Made by a program: the position numbers and the translations under genes. From positions 2,058,501-2,122,500 of the forward strand of contig NZ_CP102428.1 in assembly GCF_024652905.1 (NCBI RefSeq): a stretch of 64,000 nt of DNA, given 5' to 3'. Below are positions 40,592 to 50,580 of the stretch, in pieces. This stretch comes from Pseudomonas oryzihabitans (GTDB lineage: Bacteria > Pseudomonadota > Gammaproteobacteria > Pseudomonadales > Pseudomonadaceae). The notes under the pieces were generated by a model. It did no database searches and was not told where the DNA came from. It worked only from the letters and a program-made list of their open reading frames with translations. The stretch's first letter is position 1; every line of letters starts with the position of its first letter.

Positions 40592-41473
40592 ATGACCATG
40601 AAATTCCGCGGCATCGTTCCCGCCCTCGTTACCCCCTTTGACGCCCAACAACGTGTCGATGAAAACGCTTTGCGCGGTTTGATCGAAAACCTGATTGGCG
40701 CCGGCGTCCACGGCCTGTTCGTACTGGGCACCAACGGCGAGTTCTTCGCCCTCTCCGAAGCCGAAAAGCTGCGTATCGCCGAGCTCACGGTGGACGCCGC
40801 GGGCGGCCGGGTTCCGGTCATAGCCGGTACCGGTGCCTTCGCCACGCACGAAGTGATTGAACTGAACAAAAAGATGGCGGATCGCGGCGTCGATGCCCTG
40901 TCGGTGATCACGCCCTACTTCAATGCCGTCAGCCAGAAAGAGCTGATCACCCATTACGAAGCCATTGGCGACGCCTCCCCACTGCCGCTCATGCTCTACA
41001 ACATTCCGGCCAAGACCGGCATGTCGATCGGCATCGGCGCCGTGGCCACCCTGAGCCAGCATCCGCAGATCAAGGGGATCAAGGACAGCGCGGGCAACTT
41101 CGACGCCCTGGTGCAGATGATGAAGTACCGCAGCGATGACTTCGCCGTCTTCGCCGGTACCGACTCCCTCATCTACTGGAACCTGCTGGCAGGCGGCGAT
41201 GGCGCGGTGGCCGCCACGGCCAACGCGGTACCCCAGGTCGTCATGGCCATCTGGAACGCCTTCCAGGCCGGCGACCACGCCACCGCCCGCGCCGCCCAGG
41301 AAAAGCTGCGCCCGCTGCGCGATGCCTTTGCCCTGGGCACCATGCCGTCGGTACTGAAGAAGGCCGCCGACCTGCTCAACGTCCCGGTCGGCCCCTGCCG
41401 GGCCCCGGTCGCGCCGCTGGACGAAGCCACGGTGCACAAGCTCGAAGGCCTGCTGGCCATCTATCGCGACTGA
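40592..41473 (+). CDS. DHDPS/NAL-family aldolase
   Basis: 293-aa class I (Schiff base) aldolase of the dihydrodipicolinate synthase/N-acetylneuraminate lyase family. Lysine K164 (IKGIKDSAGNF), Y136 (MLYNIPAKTG) and GTNGE at 46-50. True DapA would normally be elsewhere; the catabolic setting suggests cleavage of a 2-keto-3-deoxy sugar acid or similar. AGG sites precede ATG 40592 (or 40598). First gene of the operon. Confidence 0.9.
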   Translation: MTMKFRGIVPALVTPFDAQQRVDENALRGLIENLIGAGVHGLFVLGTNGEFFALSEAEKLRIAELTVDAAGGRVPVIAGTGAFATHEVIELNKKMADRGVDALSVITPYFNAVSQKELITHYEAIGDASPLPLMLYNIPAKTGMSIGIGAVATLSQHPQIKGIKDSAGNFDALVQMMKYRSDDFAVFAGTDSLIYWNLLAGGDGAVAATANAVPQVVMAIWNAFQAGDHATARAAQEKLRPLRDAFALGTMPSVLKKAADLLNVPVGPCRAPVAPLDEATVHKLEGLLAIYRD

Positions 41474-41485
41474 CCCGGAGCGCCC

Positions 41486-42652
41486 ATGTCCCTCTATCAT
41501 TTCCAGACCGTTAAACACCTGGTCCACGGCGCCGGCGCCCTGGATCAGCTCGGCGACAAGCTCGCCCTCCTCGATGTCCCGCTGCGCCGCGTGGTGCTGG
41601 TCACCCAGAACGCCATGCATGGCCTGGGCGTGACCGAGCGCGTCAAGGCGCAACTGGCCGCCCGCGACATCGACGTGGCCGTGATCGACAACGTCGAGAT
41701 CGAGCCGACCCTTGAGAACATCGAGCAGGTCTTTCGCGAACAGGTCTCGCCGCACCAACCGGATGCCCTGCTCGCCATCGGCGGCGGCTCGGTGCTGGAT
41801 GCCGCCAAGCTGTTCGCGGTCATGCTCACCAACGAGCAGTCGCTCAAATCCATGCTCGGCATCGACCAGGTGGCATTCGCCGGGCTGCCTACAGTGCTGG
41901 TCCCGACCACCGCCGGCACCGGCTCGGAAGTGACGCCCAATGCCATCGTCACCCTGCCCGACGAAGAGTTGAAAGTGGGCGTGGTCAGCCGCCACCTGCT
42001 GCCCGCCCTGGTGCTGCTCGATCCGCTGCTGACGCTGAGCCTGCCCAAGGCCATCACTGCCGCCACTGGCATGGATGCCTTCACCCATTCGCTGGAATCC
42101 TTCATCTCCAACAAGGCCAACCCGGTCAGCGATACCTTTGCCCTGGAGTCCATGCGCCTGATCGCCGGCAGTATCGTCGAGGCCTACCAGCAGCCGGACT
42201 CGGTGCGCGCCCGCAGCGACATGCTGCTCGGCTCCACCTACGGCGGCGTGGCCCTGACCGCCGCCGGTACGGCCGCGGTCCATGCGCTGGCCTATCCCCT
42301 CGGTGGCAAGTTCCACGTCACCCATGGCGTGGCCAACGCCATGCTGCTGCCCCATGTCATGGCCTTCAACCTGGACAGTTGCGCGCCGCGCCTGAAGCGC
42401 GCCGCCATGGTCTGCGGCCTGGCCCGCGCGGAAGACAGCGACGAAGCCGCCGCGCACCAGCTGATCGAGCAGATCGCCGCCTGGACCGCCACCCTGGAGA
42501 TTCCGCAGGACCTGGCCGCCTTTGGCGTGCGCGAGGAGCACCTGCCAGAGATGGCCGTGGCGGCGTCCAAGGTCACCCGGCTGATGGTCAACAATCCCAA
42601 GCCGCTGAGCCTGGACGACATCCAGGCACTCTACCGGCGCCTGCTGCCGTGA
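41486..42652 (+). CDS. Iron-containing alcohol dehydrogenase
   Basis: 388 aa, group III Fe-ADH. GGGSVLDAAKLFA (NAD site, about 97-109), PTTAGTGSEVTPNAIV (about 139-154), and the His cluster THSLESF / AHGVANAM-type (FHVTHGVANAMLLPHV) holding the metal. It follows the aldolase gene by 12 nt and overlaps the kinase gene by 4 nt. Oxidises or reduces an unknown hydroxy intermediate. Confidence 0.92.
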   Translation: MSLYHFQTVKHLVHGAGALDQLGDKLALLDVPLRRVVLVTQNAMHGLGVTERVKAQLAARDIDVAVIDNVEIEPTLENIEQVFREQVSPHQPDALLAIGGGSVLDAAKLFAVMLTNEQSLKSMLGIDQVAFAGLPTVLVPTTAGTGSEVTPNAIVTLPDEELKVGVVSRHLLPALVLLDPLLTLSLPKAITAATGMDAFTHSLESFISNKANPVSDTFALESMRLIAGSIVEAYQQPDSVRARSDMLLGSTYGGVALTAAGTAAVHALAYPLGGKFHVTHGVANAMLLPHVMAFNLDSCAPRLKRAAMVCGLARAEDSDEAAAHQLIEQIAAWTATLEIPQDLAAFGVREEHLPEMAVAASKVTRLMVNNPKPLSLDDIQALYRRLLP

Positions 42653-43902
42653 CTCGCCTGCTGATCCTGGCCGACGACCTCAGCGGCGCCGCCGACTGCG
42701 CCCTGGGCTTTGCCAAGGCCCAGGCGACCCGGGTACTGCTGGACGCCGAGGCCCTGGATGCCCAGGCACCGGTGACGGCGCTGGATCTGGACAGCCGTCG
42801 ACTGGACGCGCCTGCGGCGGCCGCACGCCACGCCGCACTGCTCGGGCACCCGGCGTTGGCGGGCGCGGCCCTATACAAGAAGATCGACTCCACCCTGCGT
42901 GGCAATGTCGCCGCCGAGGTGGCGGCCCTCGTCCCGCGTGGCCTGGCCCTGGTCGCACCCGCCTACCCGGCACTGGGCCGCACGACCCAGGGTGGCCTCC
43001 AGTACCTGGACGGCGTACCGGTGGACCAGACCGATGTCTGGCGCAACGAGGGCCTGACCGGCAGCGCCGATCTGGTCGCTCAACTGACCGATCACGGTAT
43101 CAGCTGTGCGCGGCTCGACCTCGCCACCCTGCGTCAGCCGGTGGCCCTGGCCGCCGCCCTGCGCCGCGCGCTGGACAGTGGTCTGCCCGCGCTGGTCTGC
43201 GATGCCGAGCGCCAAACGGACCTGGAGGCGCTGGCCCGGGCTTCCGCTCCGATTGCGCAGCAGCTGTTCTGGGTCGGCTCCGCGGGTCTCGCCGAGGCGC
43301 TGCCCACTGCCCTGGGCCTGACCGGCCACGTCGCACTGCGCCCCCAGGGCGACGGCCCGATCCTCACGGTGGTGGGCAGCATGTCGCGGCACTCTCAGGC
43401 CCAGGCAGAGCGTCTGGTGGCGGGGAGCGCCCAACACTGGCAGCGGCTGGCCCCTGCCTGGCTGCTGGAGTCGCAGCACGCCGCCGAGCGTACCGCGCTG
43501 GCCACGGCCCTCGCTCGGCAACTCGCCCGCGGCGAAGACGTCCTGGTGAGCCTTGACCAGCAAGCCCGCGACCCGCGCCAGGCCGTGGCCCTGAGCCAGG
43601 CCCTGGCCGAATTGCTGCAGCCCGCCCTGCAGGAGGCCGCCGCCCTCATGGCCACCGGCGGCGAAACCGCTCGCGCCCTGCTCGCCCAGGCCGGCATCAC
43701 GGCGCTGGACCTGCACGGCGCCCTCGCGCCGGGCGTGGCCCTGGCCAGCACCCGTTGGCGTGGTCGTGCCCTGCGGGTAGTGACCAAGGCCGGCGGCTTC
43801 GGCCAACCCGACACCCTCCTCGACGCCTGGCGCCACCTGCGCGCCAGCCTACCCGCACAGGCCGCCACGGCCTCCCTGCAGAAGGAAGCCCACCATGTCT
43901 GA
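42649..43902 (+). CDS. Four-carbon acid-sugar kinase (DUF1537, DtnK/DenK-like)
   Basis: 417 aa with a GTG start overlapping the ADH stop (GTGA). N-terminal LILADDLSGAADCALGFA and YKKIDSTLRGNVAAEV define the sugar-binding half; GGETARALL and the C-terminal VVTKAGGFGQPDTL the ATP half. DUF1537 kinases phosphorylate D-threonate, D-erythronate or similar at O4. The next gene, pdxA2, encodes the expected partner. Confidence 0.92.
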   Translation: MTRLLILADDLSGAADCALGFAKAQATRVLLDAEALDAQAPVTALDLDSRRLDAPAAAARHAALLGHPALAGAALYKKIDSTLRGNVAAEVAALVPRGLALVAPAYPALGRTTQGGLQYLDGVPVDQTDVWRNEGLTGSADLVAQLTDHGISCARLDLATLRQPVALAAALRRALDSGLPALVCDAERQTDLEALARASAPIAQQLFWVGSAGLAEALPTALGLTGHVALRPQGDGPILTVVGSMSRHSQAQAERLVAGSAQHWQRLAPAWLLESQHAAERTALATALARQLARGEDVLVSLDQQARDPRQAVALSQALAELLQPALQEAAALMATGGETARALLAQAGITALDLHGALAPGVALASTRWRGRALRVVTKAGGFGQPDTLLDAWRHLRASLPAQAATASLQKEAHHV

Positions 43903-44908
43903 ACGTCCCGTCATCGGCATCACCATGGGTGACGCCACCGGCGTCGGTCCCGAAATCATCATGAAGTCCCTGGCCCACGCCTCGGTCTACGACAGTTGCC
44001 GGCCGCTGGTCATTGGCGACGCGGGTCGCCTGGAGGATGCCAATCGCATCGTCGGCGGTCGCCTGCAGATCAACGCCATCGAGCGCCCCGATCAGGCGCG
44101 CTTCCAACCCGGCGTGGTGGATTGCATCGACCTCGGGCTGATTCCCGCCGACCTGCCCTACGGCAAGCTGTCCGCGCTGGCCGGCGACGCCGCCTATCGC
44201 TACATCGAACGCACCGTGCAGCTCACCTCGGCCGGTGAACTCGATGCCATCTGCACCGCCCCGCTGAACAAGGAAGCCCTGCACGCAGGCGGTCATATCT
44301 TTCCGGGCCATACCGAGCTGCTGGCGCACCTCACCGGCACCGAGGAGGTGTCGATGATGTTGATGACGCCCATCCTCAAGGTCATCCACGTCACCACCCA
44401 TATCGGCATCATCGATGCCATCGCGCGCATCGAGCCGGGCCTGGTCAAGCGCACCATCGAGCGCGCCCACGCCACCTTGCAACGGGCCGGCATCCAGGAC
44501 CCGTTGATCGCGGTCTGCGGCATCAATCCCCACGCCGGCGAGAACGGCCTGTTTGGCTACGGGGAAGAAGAAACCAAGATCCAGCCGGCCATCGACGAGC
44601 TGCGCGCCCGTGGTTGGCGTGTGGAAGGCCCACTGCCTGCGGACACCCTGTTCTTCCGCGCCGGGCGCGGCGATTTCGACTGCGTGGTGGCCATGTATCA
44701 CGACCAGGGCCACGGGCCGGTCAAGGTCATGGGCCTGGAAGCGGGCGTCAATGTCACCGTCGGCCTGCCGGTGATCCGCACCTCGGTGGACCACGGCACC
44801 GCCTTCGACATCGCCGGCAAGGGCATCGCCGACGAGCGCAGCCTCATCGAGGCGCTGCGCCAGGCCACCGAACTCGCCAGCCGGTACCGCGCCAGCCAGG
44901 CCGCCTGA
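43895..44908 (+). CDS. pdxA2: PdxA2-type 4-phospho-acid-sugar dehydrogenase
   Basis: 337 aa. PdxA family: ITMGDATGVGPEI, GHTELLAHLTG, metal site MYHDQGHGPVKVMG. PdxA2 proteins oxidise 4-phospho-D-threonate/erythronate; decarboxylation then gives dihydroxyacetone phosphate. Overlaps the kinase gene by 8 nt. The biosynthetic PdxA would be a separate gene elsewhere. Confidence 0.93.
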   Translation: MSERPVIGITMGDATGVGPEIIMKSLAHASVYDSCRPLVIGDAGRLEDANRIVGGRLQINAIERPDQARFQPGVVDCIDLGLIPADLPYGKLSALAGDAAYRYIERTVQLTSAGELDAICTAPLNKEALHAGGHIFPGHTELLAHLTGTEEVSMMLMTPILKVIHVTTHIGIIDAIARIEPGLVKRTIERAHATLQRAGIQDPLIAVCGINPHAGENGLFGYGEEETKIQPAIDELRARGWRVEGPLPADTLFFRAGRGDFDCVVAMYHDQGHGPVKVMGLEAGVNVTVGLPVIRTSVDHGTAFDIAGKGIADERSLIEALRQATELASRYRASQAA

Positions 44909-44919
44909 GGAGCCTGACC

Positions 44920-45870
44920 ATGAAAGTCGTCTGCACCTCGCCGTCCTTCGCCAAGTACTCCCGGGAACCGCTCGAGCTGCTGGCCCGCCACGGCATCGAC
45001 CTGGTGACCCTGCCCGCCGACATCGATGCCGAGGGTTTCATCGCCGCGGCCGCCGAGTGCCAGGCGGCCATCACCGCCTTCAACGTCTTCGACACCGCCA
45101 CCTTCGCGGCCCTGCCGCAGCTGCGCCTGGTGTGCAAGCACGGCGTCGGCGTCGACAACATCGACCTGGACGCGGCCCGCGCCCATGGCGTGACCGTCTG
45201 CAACGTGCCCAACTCCAACCGCCACGCGGTGGCCGACTACACCTTCGCTCTGCTGCTGGCGTCGGCCCGCCAGGTGGCCCGCGCCGACCGCGAAACCCGC
45301 GCCGGCGACTGGCCACGGCTGTTCGGTGCGGATGTCCACGGCAAGACCCTGGGCATCGTCGGCCTGGGCGGCATCGGCAAGGAAGTCGCGCGGCGCGCCA
45401 GTGGCTTCGCCATGCGCGTCATCGCCCATGACCCCTATCCCGATCAGGCCTTCGCCGACCGCGAACGCATCGAATTCCGCGCCCTCGACGAACTCCTCGC
45501 CGAAGCCGATTTCGTCACCCTGCACATCGGCCTGTCCGACGCCACGCGCCACCTGCTGGATGCACGGCGACTGGGCCTGATGAAGCCGGGCGCCCACCTG
45601 ATCAACGCCGCGCGCGGCGGCATCGTCGATGAAGAGGCGCTCTACCAGGCGTTGCACAGCGGCCACCTGGGCGGCGCGGCCCTGGATGTGTTCGAGGACG
45701 AGCCGGCCAACCAGCACCCGCTGTACGGGCTGCCCACCGTGGTGGTGTCACCGCACATCGCCGGCTACACCCCGGGCGCGCTGGACATCCTCAGCCTCAC
45801 CTGCGCCCGCAACGTGGTCGCCGCCCTTACCGGCAGCACCACCCTGGAGTCCGTCGTCGTCGCCCCCTGA
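44920..45870 (+). CDS. D-2-hydroxyacid dehydrogenase (PGDH-like)
   Basis: 316 aa. NAD motif GIVGLGGIGKEVARR (about 144-158). Catalytic Arg in INAARGGIVDEEAL and His in VVSPHIAGYTPG. GGAG precedes ATG 44920. Fourth metabolic step type in the operon; oxidises a 2-hydroxy acid to a 2-keto acid in relatives. Confidence 0.9.
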   Translation: MKVVCTSPSFAKYSREPLELLARHGIDLVTLPADIDAEGFIAAAAECQAAITAFNVFDTATFAALPQLRLVCKHGVGVDNIDLDAARAHGVTVCNVPNSNRHAVADYTFALLLASARQVARADRETRAGDWPRLFGADVHGKTLGIVGLGGIGKEVARRASGFAMRVIAHDPYPDQAFADRERIEFRALDELLAEADFVTLHIGLSDATRHLLDARRLGLMKPGAHLINAARGGIVDEEALYQALHSGHLGGAALDVFEDEPANQHPLYGLPTVVVSPHIAGYTPGALDILSLTCARNVVAALTGSTTLESVVVAP

Positions 45871-45896
45871 CCCCCTACCCCTTTCGGAACCTGATC

Positions 45897-47222
45897 ATGG
45901 ATAACAACAACAAGGCCACCAGGATTCGCTGGATCATCGCCGGACTGATGTGGACAGCGATCGCCATCAACTACATCGACCGGGTGGTGCTCTCCGCTGC
46001 CGCCCCCTTCATCAGCAAGGAATTCGCCCTCAACGCGACCGAGATGGGGCTGATCATGTCGGCCTTCTTCTGGTCGTACGCCCTGCTGCAGTTGCCCGGG
46101 GGCTGGCTGGCCGACCGCTTCGGTCAGAAGGCCACCCTAGGCGGCGCGGTGCTCTGGTGGTCGCTGGCGACTGCCCTGACCGGCCTTGCCACGGGCTTCA
46201 AGTCGCTGTTCGCCTTGCGCATCGGCCTGGGCATCGGCGAGGCGGCGGCCTACCCGAGCAACGCCGGCATCACTTCGCGCTGGTTTCCCGACAAGGAGCG
46301 CGCCACCGTCTCGGGCATCTTCGACAGCGGTTCCAAGTTCGGCGGCGCGGTGGCCATGCCGCTGATCGTCGGCCTGATCGCACTGTTCGGCTGGAAGCTG
46401 ACCTTCGTCATCAGCGGCGCCCTCGGCATCCTCTGGGCCCTGGCCTGGTTCGCCTTCTACCGCAACGATCCGGAAGACCACCCGCGCATCAACCAGGCCG
46501 AGCTGCGCTACATCCGCGAAGGCCAGCGGCGCCGCGAAGGCAATGGCGAGAAACCAGCCATGCGCTGGTACGAGCTGCTGCGCTACCGCAACGTCTGGGC
46601 CATGTGCCTGGGCTTCTTCTTCATCAACTACAACTCCTACTTCTTCATCACCTGGCTGCCCACCTACCTGGTCAAGGAAAAGGGCATGGACCTCATCTCC
46701 ATGGGCTTCATGGCGGCGCTGCCGCTGCTGATCGCCATGGTGGTGGAAGTCTTCGCCGGCTGGCTGTCGGACCGCATCTACCGCAGAGGCCGCTATTCGC
46801 TGACCACGATCCGCAAGACCTTCCTCATCGTCGGCCTGCTGATGGCCTCCTGCATCGGCCTGGCCGCCTTCGCCGAGTCGGCCTGGATCGCCATCGTGCT
46901 GCTGTGCATCGCCAAGTCCGGCACCACCGTGGCGGCCACTCAGGTGTGGGCCATGCCCGGGGATATCGCCCCGCGCGGCATGACCTCGATGCTGGCCGGC
47001 CTGCAGAACTCGGTTTCCAACATGGGCGGCGTGGTCGGCCCCATCGTCACTGGCTTCATCGTCGCCACCACCGGCTCCTTCAACATCGCCCTGCTGTTCT
47101 CGGCGGCGCTGATCGTGGCAGCCATCCTCAACTACCTGTTCCTGCTCGGCCGGGTGGAACCCATCGTCACCGACGACGACCCGGAGGCGGACCTGCTGGG
47201 TGCCGGTCAACCCAGCCACTGA
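45897..47222 (+). CDS. MFS transporter, anion:cation symporter (hexuronate/galactonate) type
   Basis: 441 aa, twelve hydrophobic segments. Starts with the cytoplasmic RWIIAGLMWTAIAINYIDRV typical of the ACS family, with WLADRFGQKATL between TM2 and TM3. Likely imports an acid sugar. 26 nt after the dehydrogenase gene. Confidence 0.92.
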   Translation: MDNNNKATRIRWIIAGLMWTAIAINYIDRVVLSAAAPFISKEFALNATEMGLIMSAFFWSYALLQLPGGWLADRFGQKATLGGAVLWWSLATALTGLATGFKSLFALRIGLGIGEAAAYPSNAGITSRWFPDKERATVSGIFDSGSKFGGAVAMPLIVGLIALFGWKLTFVISGALGILWALAWFAFYRNDPEDHPRINQAELRYIREGQRRREGNGEKPAMRWYELLRYRNVWAMCLGFFFINYNSYFFITWLPTYLVKEKGMDLISMGFMAALPLLIAMVVEVFAGWLSDRIYRRGRYSLTTIRKTFLIVGLLMASCIGLAAFAESAWIAIVLLCIAKSGTTVAATQVWAMPGDIAPRGMTSMLAGLQNSVSNMGGVVGPIVTGFIVATTGSFNIALLFSAALIVAAILNYLFLLGRVEPIVTDDDPEADLLGAGQPSH

Positions 47223-47300
47223 CGTTCCTCGTTCAGGGCGCCGGCGGCCTGTCGGCGCCCTGTGAAAAAGCTCGTACAACAACAACACGGAGCGATTTCC

Positions 47301-48713
47301 ATGCAGACGTTCGACGTGCAAAGCACCGCCATCATCATCGGGATGGTGGTAGTCTACATTCTCTTCACCACCTGGCTCAGCATCCGCCTGCGCAGCCGCA
47401 CCAGCGGCGAATTCATGGTGGCCGCGCGCAGCATGCCGGCCTTCGTGGTGGGCATCCTGATGATGTCGGAATTCATCGGCGCCAAGTCCACGGTGGGCAC
47501 CGCCCAGGCCGCCTTCGAGAGTGGTTTCGCCGCCTCCTGGTCGGTGATCGCCGCGGCCATCGGCTTTCCACTGTTCGGCCTGCTGATGGCGCGCAAGCTC
47601 TACGCCTCCGGCGAATTCACCATCTCCGGTTTCATCGCCCAGAAGTACGGCCTGTCCACCAAGCTGATGGTGTCGATCATCATGATCTACGCCCTCCTGC
47701 TGGTGAACGTGGGCAACTACGTCAGCGGCGCCGCGGCCATCGCCACGGTACTCAAGATCAACCTGCCCACCGCGGCCTTCATCACCGCCATCGTCAGTAC
47801 CCTGTACTACGCGTTCGGCGGGCTGAAGAGCGTGGCGTACGTCAGCATCCTGCACACCGCGGTCAAGTACGTGGGCGTGCTCATCGTCACGGGCGTGGCC
47901 CTGCACATGACCGGTGGCTTCACCCCGGTCATGCAGAACATGCCGGAGCACTACTTCACTTGGGACGGCGCCATTGGCGGCAGCAAGATCTTCGCCTGGA
48001 TCATCGGTACCGTCGGAGCGATCTTCTCCACCCAGTTCATCATCCAGGCGATCTCCTCGACCAAGGATGCGCGCGCCGCGCAACGCTCCACCTTCCATGC
48101 CTCGCTGCTGTGCATCCCCATCTCCCTGGCGCTGGGCTTCATCGGGGTCGCGTCCAAGTACCTGCACCCGGAGATGAGCAGTCTCTACGCCCTGCCGGTC
48201 TTCCTGCAGTCGATGCACCCGGTACTGGCTGGGGTGGTGACCATTTCCCTGGTCGCCTCCATCTTTGTCAGCGTCAGCACCGTGGCCCTGGCCATCGCCT
48301 CGCTGGTGGTAAGGGACTTCTATGTGCCACTGCGCAAGCCGACGCCAGAACGTGAATTCAAGGCCACCCGGGTGATCTCCCTGATCATCGGCTTCGTGCC
48401 GCTGTTCTTCGTGTTCTTCGTCCCCGAGATCCTGAACCTGTCGTTCTTCACCCGCGCACTGCGCCTGTCCATCGCGGTGATCGCCATGATCGCGATCTAC
48501 CTGCCGCTGTTCGCCACCAACCGCGGCGCGACCCTGGGCCTGCTGGCCTCGACCATCACCACCAGCGTCTGGTATCTGCTGGGCAATCCCTATGGCATCG
48601 ACAACATGTACGTTGCCCTGGCGACGCCCGCCATCGTCGTGGTCATCGAACGGCTCTTCCCCCAGTCCGCCGCCAAAGCCGCCCCTGCCGAGGTCCCCCA
48701 TGCCAACCACTGA
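47301..48713 (+). CDS. Sodium:solute symporter (SSS family)
   Basis: 470 aa from ATG 47301, with GGAG 8 nt upstream; an upstream ATG at 47262 has no such site. About 13 membrane segments, SSS-type AARSMPAFVVGILMMSEFIGA and GLKSVAYVSILHTAVKYVG. Two transporters in one operon suggest two forms of substrate. Overlaps the next gene by 14 nt. Confidence 0.9.
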   Translation: MQTFDVQSTAIIIGMVVVYILFTTWLSIRLRSRTSGEFMVAARSMPAFVVGILMMSEFIGAKSTVGTAQAAFESGFAASWSVIAAAIGFPLFGLLMARKLYASGEFTISGFIAQKYGLSTKLMVSIIMIYALLLVNVGNYVSGAAAIATVLKINLPTAAFITAIVSTLYYAFGGLKSVAYVSILHTAVKYVGVLIVTGVALHMTGGFTPVMQNMPEHYFTWDGAIGGSKIFAWIIGTVGAIFSTQFIIQAISSTKDARAAQRSTFHASLLCIPISLALGFIGVASKYLHPEMSSLYALPVFLQSMHPVLAGVVTISLVASIFVSVSTVALAIASLVVRDFYVPLRKPTPEREFKATRVISLIIGFVPLFFVFFVPEILNLSFFTRALRLSIAVIAMIAIYLPLFATNRGATLGLLASTITTSVWYLLGNPYGIDNMYVALATPAIVVVIERLFPQSAAKAAPAEVPHANH

Positions 48714-49830
48714 AATCGCCATCGCCGGTCGCCAGGACAGCTTCCTGCCAACGCCCTATCCGCAGAACCACGCCGCCAACCTGCTGGCTCAGCCTGACGG
48801 CACCCTGCTGTGCACCTGGTTCGCCGGCACCCAGGAAGGCAAGGCCGACATCTCGGTGCTGCTGAGCCGCCGCGACCCGGAGACCGGTACCTGGAGCGAG
48901 CCCGTGCAACTGTCGGACGACCCGACTCGCTCCGAGCAGAATCCCATCCTGTTCCAGGCGCCAAATGGCCCGCTGTGGCTGCTGTGGACCGCCCAGGTGG
49001 CCGGCAACCAGGACACCGCTATCGTCAGGCGTCGGCTGTCCACCGATGACGGCCACAGCTGGGGCGCCATCGAGACCCTGATCGACACCCCAGGGACCTT
49101 CGTTCGCCAGCCGCCGGTGGTGCTCTCAAACGGCGACTGGCTGCTGCCGATCTTCCACTGCATCGCCCGCCCCGGCGAGAAATGGGTGGGCAGCCATGAC
49201 ACCAGCGCCGTGCTGATTTCCAGCGACCAGGGCCGCAGCTGGACCGAGCATGCGGTACCGGAGAGCACCGGCTGCGTGCACATGAATATCCAGCTGCTGG
49301 GGGATGGCAGCCTGCTGGCACTGTTCCGCAGTCGCTGGGCCGACTTCATCCACGCCAGCCGCTCCCAGGACGGCGGTCGCAGCTGGAGCGCCCCCACCCC
49401 GACGGCCCTGCCCAACAACAACTCCTCCATCCAGTTCGTGCGCCTCGCCAGCGGCGAACTGGTGGTGGCCTACAACCCCACCAGCGCCGCCGAGTACAGC
49501 GAACGCCGCGCCTCGCTCTACGACGAGATCGACGATGGCGACAGCCGTGTCGATCCGGTAGCAAAGGACGGCGAGCGCAGCGCCATCTGGGGCGTACCAC
49601 GCGGCCCCATGAGCCTGGCCGTGTCTACGGACGAGGGTCAAAGCTGGCGGCGCCTGGATGTCGAGGCCGGCGATGGCTATTGCCTGACCAACAACTCCAC
49701 CGAGAAGCTCAATCGCGAGTATTCCTACCCGAGCCTGGTGCAGGCGGCCGATGGGGATGTGCACCTGGCCTTCACCTACTTCCGCCAACGCATCAAGCAC
49801 GTCCGCCTGCCGCTGGCCGCGCTGCGTTAG
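48700..49830 (+). CDS. Sialidase-like BNR/Asp-box protein, cytoplasmic
   Basis: 376 aa, six-bladed propeller type. Four Asp boxes: STDDGHSW (114-121), SSDQGRSW (174-181), SQDGGRSW (222-229), STDEGQSW (309-316). There is no signal peptide, so it is not a secreted sialidase. The usual N-terminal FRIP arginine motif is not seen. In this acid-sugar operon it more likely acts as an intracellular hydrolase or lactonase/isomerase on an imported substrate. Confidence 0.88.
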   Translation: MPTTEIAIAGRQDSFLPTPYPQNHAANLLAQPDGTLLCTWFAGTQEGKADISVLLSRRDPETGTWSEPVQLSDDPTRSEQNPILFQAPNGPLWLLWTAQVAGNQDTAIVRRRLSTDDGHSWGAIETLIDTPGTFVRQPPVVLSNGDWLLPIFHCIARPGEKWVGSHDTSAVLISSDQGRSWTEHAVPESTGCVHMNIQLLGDGSLLALFRSRWADFIHASRSQDGGRSWSAPTPTALPNNNSSIQFVRLASGELVVAYNPTSAAEYSERRASLYDEIDDGDSRVDPVAKDGERSAIWGVPRGPMSLAVSTDEGQSWRRLDVEAGDGYCLTNNSTEKLNREYSYPSLVQAADGDVHLAFTYFRQRIKHVRLPLAALR

Positions 49831-49841
49831 AGGAGACGGCG

Positions 49842-50525
49842 ATGACAACTCAGTCTCATGCCCTGGTGACCGGCGTCAGCTCCGGCATCGGCGCCGCCAT
49901 CACCCAGCGGCTGCTCGCCGAGGGCTGGCGGGTGATGGGCCTCAGCCGTCGCCCGCCGGAACAGCCCCATCCGGCGCTGACCTGGATCGGCGTCGACCTG
50001 GCCGATGCCCAGGCGCTGGATGCCGTGCTGGCCAACATCGGCCCGCTGGACGCCCTCGTCCACGCCGCCGGCTTCATGCGCACCGCGCCGCTGGGCGCCC
50101 TGGACCCGGCCGATGGCGCTGCCATGTGGCACCTCCACGTCGCCGTGGCCAGCCGCCTGGTGGATCGCCTGATCGAGCGCCTCGCCGCAGGCGGCCGTAT
50201 CGTGTTGATCGGCAGCCGCACCATGCAGGGCGCGGCCGGACGCAGCCAGTACGCCGCCACCAAGGCAGCCCTGGTCGGCCTGGTGCGCTCCTGGGCGCTG
50301 GAGTTGGCCGCGCGTGGCATCACCGTGAACCTGGTGGCGCCCGGGGCGACCGAGACGCCCATGCTGCGTGATCCGGGTCGTGCCGGCACACCGCCGCGGC
50401 TGCCGCCGCTGGGACGCTACGTGCAGCCCGAAGAGGTCGCGGGCCTGACCGCCTTCCTGCTCGGCCCGGATGCCGGCGCCCTCACCGGCCAGACGCTGAC
50501 GGTCTGCGGCGGCGCCTCGCTGTGA
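49842..50525 (+). CDS. SDR-family oxidoreductase
   Basis: 227 aa. Cofactor motif TGVSSGIG (10-17), catalytic YxxxK in QYAATKAAL with upstream Ser (LIGSRTMQG). C-terminal LTGQTLTVCGGASL is typical. GGAG precedes the ATG, 11 nt after the sialidase-like gene. Confidence 0.92.
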   Translation: MTTQSHALVTGVSSGIGAAITQRLLAEGWRVMGLSRRPPEQPHPALTWIGVDLADAQALDAVLANIGPLDALVHAAGFMRTAPLGALDPADGAAMWHLHVAVASRLVDRLIERLAAGGRIVLIGSRTMQGAAGRSQYAATKAALVGLVRSWALELAARGITVNLVAPGATETPMLRDPGRAGTPPRLPPLGRYVQPEEVAGLTAFLLGPDAGALTGQTLTVCGGASL

Positions 50526-50580
50526 TGTGGGGGAAGCACGACTGCGCTAGAGTAGCGCGGTCTTTCCCGATGGATTCCCC

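Noticed and set aside
46137..48722. 861-codon open frame antisense to the transporter genes
   Set aside because: Its translation is low-complexity Gly/Asp/His-rich sequence without domains, while the plus strand encodes clear MFS and SSS proteins.
40592..49830. Reading the operon as a sialic-acid catabolic (nan) cluster
   Set aside because: Although a NAL-family aldolase, SSS symporter and sialidase-like protein occur together, there is no nanK, nanE or nagA/nagB, and the sialidase-like protein has no signal peptide; kinase and PdxA2 point to acid sugars instead.
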